A stretch of DNA of 24,600 bases from Candidatus Dojkabacteria bacterium. GTDB lineage: Bacteria; Patescibacteriota; Dojkabacteria; J137. A program made the translations under genes and the position numbers. The stretch lies in assembly GCA_020429545.1 (NCBI GenBank), contig JAGQLF010000005.1:1-24600 (forward strand), read 5' to 3'. Below the pieces are notes generated by a model. It saw only the letters and a list, made by a program, of their open reading frames with translations. It searched no databases and had not been told where the DNA came from. Of this stretch, positions 20,609 to 24,600 are shown piece by piece. Position 1 is the stretch's first letter. Each line of letters begins with the position of its first letter.

Positions 20609-22549
20609 ATGGGACTTTTGGGAGGTAAAAAGAAAAAGCAAAATCAAAATAATCAATTACCAACTCAAATGAGAGTTGTTCCAAGAGGGGTTAACCCAAA
20701 TGCTAAACCAAAACAAAGACTGCAACAGGGTAGAGGACATGTTGGTGGAAAAGGTCCAGTTTCATCAAAAGAAGCTGCTGCACTTTCAAAAGAACAAAAA
20801 GTGATTCAAGATTTTTCACAAGGCTTAATTGATGTGAAAGATATTATTGCTCCATCTGCAATTGAGGTAAATTTTAGCAATATGGTTATTGGAAGTAAGT
20901 ATTTTAGATCTTACTTTGTTATTGACTATCCAAGTGTTGTAAATCCAAATTGGCTAGAACCACTAATTAATTTTGAATATCCAATTGATATTAGTACTTT
21001 CTATTATCCAAAAGATACTGGAGAAATGCTTAAACTATTAAAGAGAAGAATTGCAGAATTCCAAGCAACAATAAATATTCAAATAAAAGGAGGTCAACAA
21101 GGAGATCCAATAATCAAGCAAAAGCTTGAAGATGCATTAACGCTACAACAACAACTAGCAGCAGGTAATGAAAAGTTCTTTCAGTATGGAATGTATTTAA
21201 CTATTCATGCAGAAAGTTTAGATGAACTTGATCAAATTGCAAAGAATTTGGAATCCACAGCTGCAACAATTGGACTAATTATCAAAGTTGCAACACTACA
21301 GCAAGAAGAAGCATTCCAAACAACTATTCCATATGGATGGGATAAAATAAATATGACTAGAAATCTAGATACGACTGCTATTGCAAGTACATTTCCATTT
21401 GTATCTAGTGAGCTGACTATGGAAAAAGGAGTTTTATATGGAATAAATTTACATAATAATTCGCTAGTTATATTTGATAGATTCTCGCTACCAAATGCAA
21501 ACTCTGTAATACTCGCAACTTCTGGTTCTGGTAAATCTTACTCTGTTAAATTAGAAGCTGTTAGATCTTTAATGCTTGGAGTAGATGTAATTATAATCGA
21601 CCCTGAGAAAGAGTTTGATAGGCTTTGCCAAGCAGTTGGGGGTGAATATGTCTCTTTTTCTCAAGATGGTGCACAAAAGCTAAACCCTTTTGAGCTTTCA
21701 GGTTTATACGATCAAGATGAAGATGAGTTGAGATTTAAAATTAGATCTGTATCGGGACTAATTAGAATTATGCTTGGAGGTACACTTACAGGAGAAGAAG
21801 CAGCTATTTTAGATAGGGCAATTATTCTGACTTATTCCGAAAAAGGAATTACACCAGATAAATCAACACATTCAAATGAGCCTCCATTGCTAGAAGACTT
21901 GTATAAAATATTAAATTCAATGGCTGAAGAAGAAGCACATTCAATGGCAAGAAGATTAGAGCGATACATTAAAGGTTCAGCATCGGGCGTATTTGACCAA
22001 AGATCAACAATAGATATTCATAACACCTTTACTGTATTTAGTATTAGAGATTTAACTCCAGATTTAAGACCAATGGCAATGTACTCTATGCTTGATTTTA
22101 TTTGGACAAAAATTAAAAAGGACAAACGTAAACGATTATTGATTATTGATGAAGCTTGGGTAATGATGCAATATGAAGATGCTGCATACTTTGTATATCA
22201 AATTGCAAAGAGAGCAAGAAAGTATGGTTTGGGGCTTACAACGATTACACAGGATGTTGATGACTTTTTAAGTTCAGATTTCGGTAAAGCTATTGTTAAT
22301 AATGCATCTATGCAGATTTTATTAAAACAATCACCAGCTGCAATTGATAAGCTACAAAAAGTATTCTATTTAACCGACGGAGAAAAATCTTTCTTACTCT
22401 CAGCAGGTATTGGACAAGGGTTATTCTTTGCCGGTGCTAATCATGTTGCTCTGCAAGTAGTTGCAAGTGAAAATGAGCATAACTTGATTACAACTAATCC
22501 AGAAGATTTGGCTAAGCTTGGTGAGTTTAATAGTGCAGGGTTTGATTAA
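20609..22549 (+). CDS. virB4: VirB4-like type IV secretion ATPase
   Basis: 646 aa. A basic, Gln/Gly-rich N-terminal tail (1-65) precedes a VirB4-type N-terminal domain (about 70-270) and a HerA/FtsK-type P-loop ATPase domain (about 275-640). Walker A is ATSGSGKS (303-310, Lys309). VIIIDPEKEFDRL follows, Walker B is RLLIIDEAW (509-517, Glu515), and TITQDVDDFL holds the sensor Gln548. VirB4 proteins energise type IV secretion, conjugation and some pilus or DNA-uptake systems at the inner membrane. No other T4SS genes are in this window, apart from the 222-aa partner upstream. Candidate-phylum bacteria often carry reduced VirB4-containing loci. Confidence 0.88.
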   Translation: MGLLGGKKKKQNQNNQLPTQMRVVPRGVNPNAKPKQRLQQGRGHVGGKGPVSSKEAAALSKEQKVIQDFSQGLIDVKDIIAPSAIEVNFSNMVIGSKYFRSYFVIDYPSVVNPNWLEPLINFEYPIDISTFYYPKDTGEMLKLLKRRIAEFQATINIQIKGGQQGDPIIKQKLEDALTLQQQLAAGNEKFFQYGMYLTIHAESLDELDQIAKNLESTAATIGLIIKVATLQQEEAFQTTIPYGWDKINMTRNLDTTAIASTFPFVSSELTMEKGVLYGINLHNNSLVIFDRFSLPNANSVILATSGSGKSYSVKLEAVRSLMLGVDVIIIDPEKEFDRLCQAVGGEYVSFSQDGAQKLNPFELSGLYDQDEDELRFKIRSVSGLIRIMLGGTLTGEEAAILDRAIILTYSEKGITPDKSTHSNEPPLLEDLYKILNSMAEEEAHSMARRLERYIKGSASGVFDQRSTIDIHNTFTVFSIRDLTPDLRPMAMYSMLDFIWTKIKKDKRKRLLIIDEAWVMMQYEDAAYFVYQIAKRARKYGLGLTTITQDVDDFLSSDFGKAIVNNASMQILLKQSPAAIDKLQKVFYLTDGEKSFLLSAGIGQGLFFAGANHVALQVVASENEHNLITTNPEDLAKLGEFNSAGFD

Positions 22550-22553
22550 TCCT

Positions 22554-23210
22554 TTATTTATATACTGTAATCAAATCTTTATAAATTATTCTTTCATTAG
22601 GATACATATATTTCCAATCTAATGGATAATTGAATACAGCTGAATGTTTTAAGTAATTGTTGGTAATGTAATTATAGTGTTTAATAAAATCTTTTTCGTT
22701 TCTAATCAGATGATCATGAAATGATCTCTGCCATTGGAATTTGGGAAATATTCTTAAACTTTTATTGCCTAGATTATCTAATATTAACTCATTTATTTGA
22801 AGGCGAGGATCGCGATCCTCGCCTTCTGGTAAATTAATTTCTTTATTTTTTAACAATATATTAACGTCTCTTGCGAAATGTCTTTTTATTACATGCACAC
22901 ATTCCGAAATATTAAATTGATCTCCAGGTTTTATTAACAAATGAACATGATCATACATAATTGTAAATGCAAAAAGATCAAACTTTTTTAACGTCTTTGC
23001 AAGAATTAATTCATTAATAAACAATTCACAAAAAGTTTTATGGTGTTTTTCTTCAGGAGAAAAGAACGGAAACCTATCTTTTGTACAAAAGGTAATGAAG
23101 TATGTGGCACTCATAGAATAAATTCTTTTTTGCGAGTTTCTGTGTTTATACATATGTGAATTATATAAACTTGGAGAATCACATTCATTGTATTGTAGTA
23201 CAATTTTCAT
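22554..23210 (-). CDS. REP-associated tyrosine transposase (Y1/HUH, RAYT)
   Basis: 218 aa. YFITFCTKDRFPFF (37-50) is the family's first strand. The HUH motif is His88-Val-His90 in MYDHVHLLIKP, and the catalytic tyrosine is most likely Tyr181 in KHYNYITNN; QWQRSFHDHLIRNEKD (159-174) is a RAYT hallmark. Family members nick single-stranded DNA at palindromic REP sequences. A 28-bp palindrome is inserted in frame at residues 129-137 (EGEDRDPRL), in the loop between the HUH block and the Tyr helix. A possible ribosome site (AGGAAAG) lies 6 bases before the ATG; internal starts at residues 20 or 33 are also possible. Inverted repeats lie just upstream (23303-23414). Confidence 0.9.
   Translation of the reverse strand: MKIVLQYNECDSPSLYNSHMYKHRNSQKRIYSMSATYFITFCTKDRFPFFSPEEKHHKTFCELFINELILAKTLKKFDLFAFTIMYDHVHLLIKPGDQFNISECVHVIKRHFARDVNILLKNKEINLPEGEDRDPRLQINELILDNLGNKSLRIFPKFQWQRSFHDHLIRNEKDFIKHYNYITNNYLKHSAVFNYPLDWKYMYPNERIIYKDLITVYK
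22799..22826. repeat. 28-bp in-frame palindrome, copy 2 (in the RAYT gene)
   Basis: A perfect palindrome: GAAGGCGAGGATCG followed by its exact reverse complement. It is read on the minus strand as EGEDRDPRL. It has no stop codon in any frame. This copy is taken as the type sequence. Confidence 0.95.
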
Positions 23211-23302
23211 TCTATTCTTTCCTAATTCAGCATAAAAATTGCACTAAACATTCATATTTTCTATATTAAAGAGTGTGTATTCTACTTCTTATAACTCTGA
23301 AT

Positions 23303-23414
23303 GTTAGTTCATAGCTCCGCTATGAACTGTATTTCTCTACAAAGTCGATAGTATTAATCTAATGATTTAAAAATTGTAGAAAACTTATGGTTCATACCAG
23401 AGGTATGAACTAAC
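23303..23414. repeat. Nested inverted repeats upstream of the RAYT gene
   Basis: GTTAGTTCATA (23303-23313) and TATGAACTAAC (23404-23414) are 11-bp outer inverted repeats. Each end also forms its own hairpin: AGTTCATAG/CTATGAACT (23306-23328) and GTTCATACC/GGTATGAAC (23390-23410). This is the paired-palindrome layout of REP/BIME units, which RAYT genes commonly flank. The TTCATACC/GGTATGAA core also appears in the hairpin array at 11082-11113. Confidence 0.65.
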
Positions 23415-23464
23415 AAAAGCCTCATTACAACCTAATGTTTGGGTCAAAATTAGAACAATAAAAA

Positions 23465-24592
23465 TTAACCTCTCTTAATCCTCAAACTATTTAGCACAAC
23501 TGAAACTGAGCTAAATGCCATTGCAGCGCTTGCAATAACTGGAGAGAGAAGTATTGGATACAAAATACCAGCAGCAACTGGAATTGCTATAACGTTATAA
23601 CCAAATGCCCAAAATAGATTTTGCTTAATAATAGTTAGTGTTTGCTTTGATAACTGAATAGATTCTATTACCTTATCTAGCGTTCCTTTAACTAAGACAA
23701 TATCTCCAGATTCAATCGCAACATCTGTTCCAGTCCCCATAGCAATACCAATATCTGCTGTAGCTAGAGCTGGTGCATCGTTAATACCATCACCAACCAT
23801 AGCTATTACATTCTCTTCTGATTGTAGGTCCTTAATCTTTTGGGCTTTATCACTTGGTAAAACCTCAGCTATTACTTCATCAATATCTAACTGTTTAGCA
23901 ATATTTTCAGCAGTCTTTTGATTATCTCCAGTTAGCATAACTACTTTTATTCCTAGATTATGCAGCTCACTTATTGCTGACTTTGAGTCTTCTTTAATAG
24001 TATCGGCAAGAGCAAAAACGCCTACATGATTACTATCAATTGCATAATATATTGTTGTATTACCCTTATTGATGAAATCTTCGGCTTTACTACCCAAATT
24101 AGAATCTAATTTAATATTCTCATCATCCATAAGTCTTTTGTTTCCTAAAACAACTTTTTTATCGGCAATATATCCTTCAACTCCTTTTCCTTCAATAATC
24201 TTGAAATTATCTACTTTTATATCTTTAATTTCTCCTGATTCTGCCAGGACATAGTCTACAATCGCATTAGAAAGTGGATGTTCAGATAAGTTCTCAATCG
24301 CATATGCAATATCTAGAAGACGAGGATCTCGATCCTCGCCTTCTTTAAAGGCAGTTCCGACTACTTCTGGTTTTCCATTTGTAAGTGTGCCTGTTTTATC
24401 AAAAACAATTGTATCTATTTTATGTGCAATTTCTAGTGCCTTAGCATCTTTTATTAAAATTCCTTTTCTTGCAGCCTTTCCTGTACCAACCATTACAGCT
24501 GTTGGAGTTGCAAGTCCCAAAGCACAAGGGCATGCAATTATTAATATTGTTGTAGAAATATATACTGCAAGTTTTAGAATATTTTGACTATA
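23465..24592 (-). CDS. copA: Copper-exporting P1B-type ATPase, 3' part (5' end missing or broken)
   Basis: Reading leftward, the CPC metal-channel motif (ACPCALGLATPTAVM, coded from about 24535) precedes the phosphorylation motif DKTGTLT, SEHPL, MLTGDN and GDGINDAPAL. The terminal helices NLFWAFGYN and MAFSSVSVV carry the YN and MxxSS residues typical of Cu(I) ATPases (CopA). The N-terminal metal-binding domains and first helices lie beyond the window. The family's coding homology should continue upstream, yet an in-frame TAA lies at 24593-24595. So a frameshift or nonsense change just upstream is possible; the first in-frame TTG at 24520 would miss the CPC motif and is not a credible natural start. 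A 28-bp palindrome is inserted between the phosphorylation and HP motifs. Confidence 0.85.
   Translation of the reverse strand, partial: YSQNILKLAVYISTTILIIACPCALGLATPTAVMVGTGKAARKGILIKDAKALEIAHKIDTIVFDKTGTLTNGKPEVVGTAFKEGEDRDPRLLDIAYAIENLSEHPLSNAIVDYVLAESGEIKDIKVDNFKIIEGKGVEGYIADKKVVLGNKRLMDDENIKLDSNLGSKAEDFINKGNTTIYYAIDSNHVGVFALADTIKEDSKSAISELHNLGIKVVMLTGDNQKTAENIAKQLDIDEVIAEVLPSDKAQKIKDLQSEENVIAMVGDGINDAPALATADIGIAMGTGTDVAIESGDIVLVKGTLDKVIESIQLSKQTLTIIKQNLFWAFGYNVIAIPVAAGILYPILLSPVIASAAMAFSSVSVVLNSLRIKRG
24316..24343. repeat. 28-bp in-frame palindrome, copy 3 (in the copper ATPase gene)
   Basis: GAAGACGAGGATCTCGATCC followed by TCGCCTTC; it differs from the perfect copy at 22799 by two bases. 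On the coding strand it reads EGEDRDPRL, in the same frame as the other copies. It sits in the nucleotide-binding domain, just before the helix leading to SEHPL, where family members have a variable loop. Confidence 0.93.
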
Positions 24593-24600
24593 TTATGGTA

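Overview
The window is AT-rich, gene-dense bacterial DNA with short genes, sparse Shine-Dalgarno sites and many -10 boxes placed 5-8 bases before the start codon. Standard code 11 gives full-length proteins. The content (CHASE/PAS protein, split VirB4-like ATPase, divergent SecD/SecF, UPF0213-type GIY-YIG protein, REP-type transposase, many GC-rich palindromes in an AT-rich background) suggests a Patescibacteria/CPR chromosome. Dojkabacteria (WS6) or Microgenomates are possible, but I cannot fix the phylum from sequence alone.

Layout. 1-310: a leftward tRNA cluster (Gly partial, Leu, His) with a GC-rich, cloverleaf-like spacer and an upstream promoter. 397-1989: a membrane CHASE-PAS sensor with no output domain. 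2061-2806: tRNA-Arg, degraded tRNA-Lys relics, an intact tRNA-Lys, and a GIY-YIG gene between 21-bp perfect inverted repeats, with the tRNA-Lys 3' end duplicated beyond it. 2866-5063: convergent folD and glyA (one-carbon metabolism). 5158-8025: a small membrane protein, a Xer-type recombinase and a tight three-gene operon of unknown function. 8134-9487: pth, a possible structured RNA, and a zinc-ribbon gene bracketed by palindromic repeats. 9517-10974: a fold-type II PLP enzyme abutting a membrane-anchored methyltransferase. 11014-14614: a hairpin array, an ATP-grasp ligase, an NlpC/P60-type peptidase and a Fic-fold protein with a degenerate catalytic motif. 14819-19238: secD, a frameshifted secF, a pilin-like envelope protein and an m5U RNA methyltransferase. 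19470-22549: a small unknown protein divergent from a two-gene VirB4-like locus. 22554-24600: a REP-associated tyrosine transposase (RAYT) and the 3' part of a copper P-type ATPase.

The most striking signal is a 28-bp palindrome (half-site GAAGGCGAGGATCG) found three times, at 12116-12143, 22799-22826 and 24316-24343. Each copy lies inside a protein-coding gene and is read in the same frame, adding the peptide EGEDRDPRL (EGEDGDPRL in one). One host is the RAYT gene itself, a member of a family known to mobilise palindromic repeats. This looks like a protein-tolerated palindromic element comparable in principle to the Rickettsia palindromic elements. The second strong signal is the GIY-YIG unit at tRNA-Lys, which looks like a minimal mobile element.

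Other points are the complete absence of TGA stops among about 25 genes, recurrent leaderless-type promoters, a 122-nt multibranch RNA-like fold after pth, and a single-base disruption of secF.
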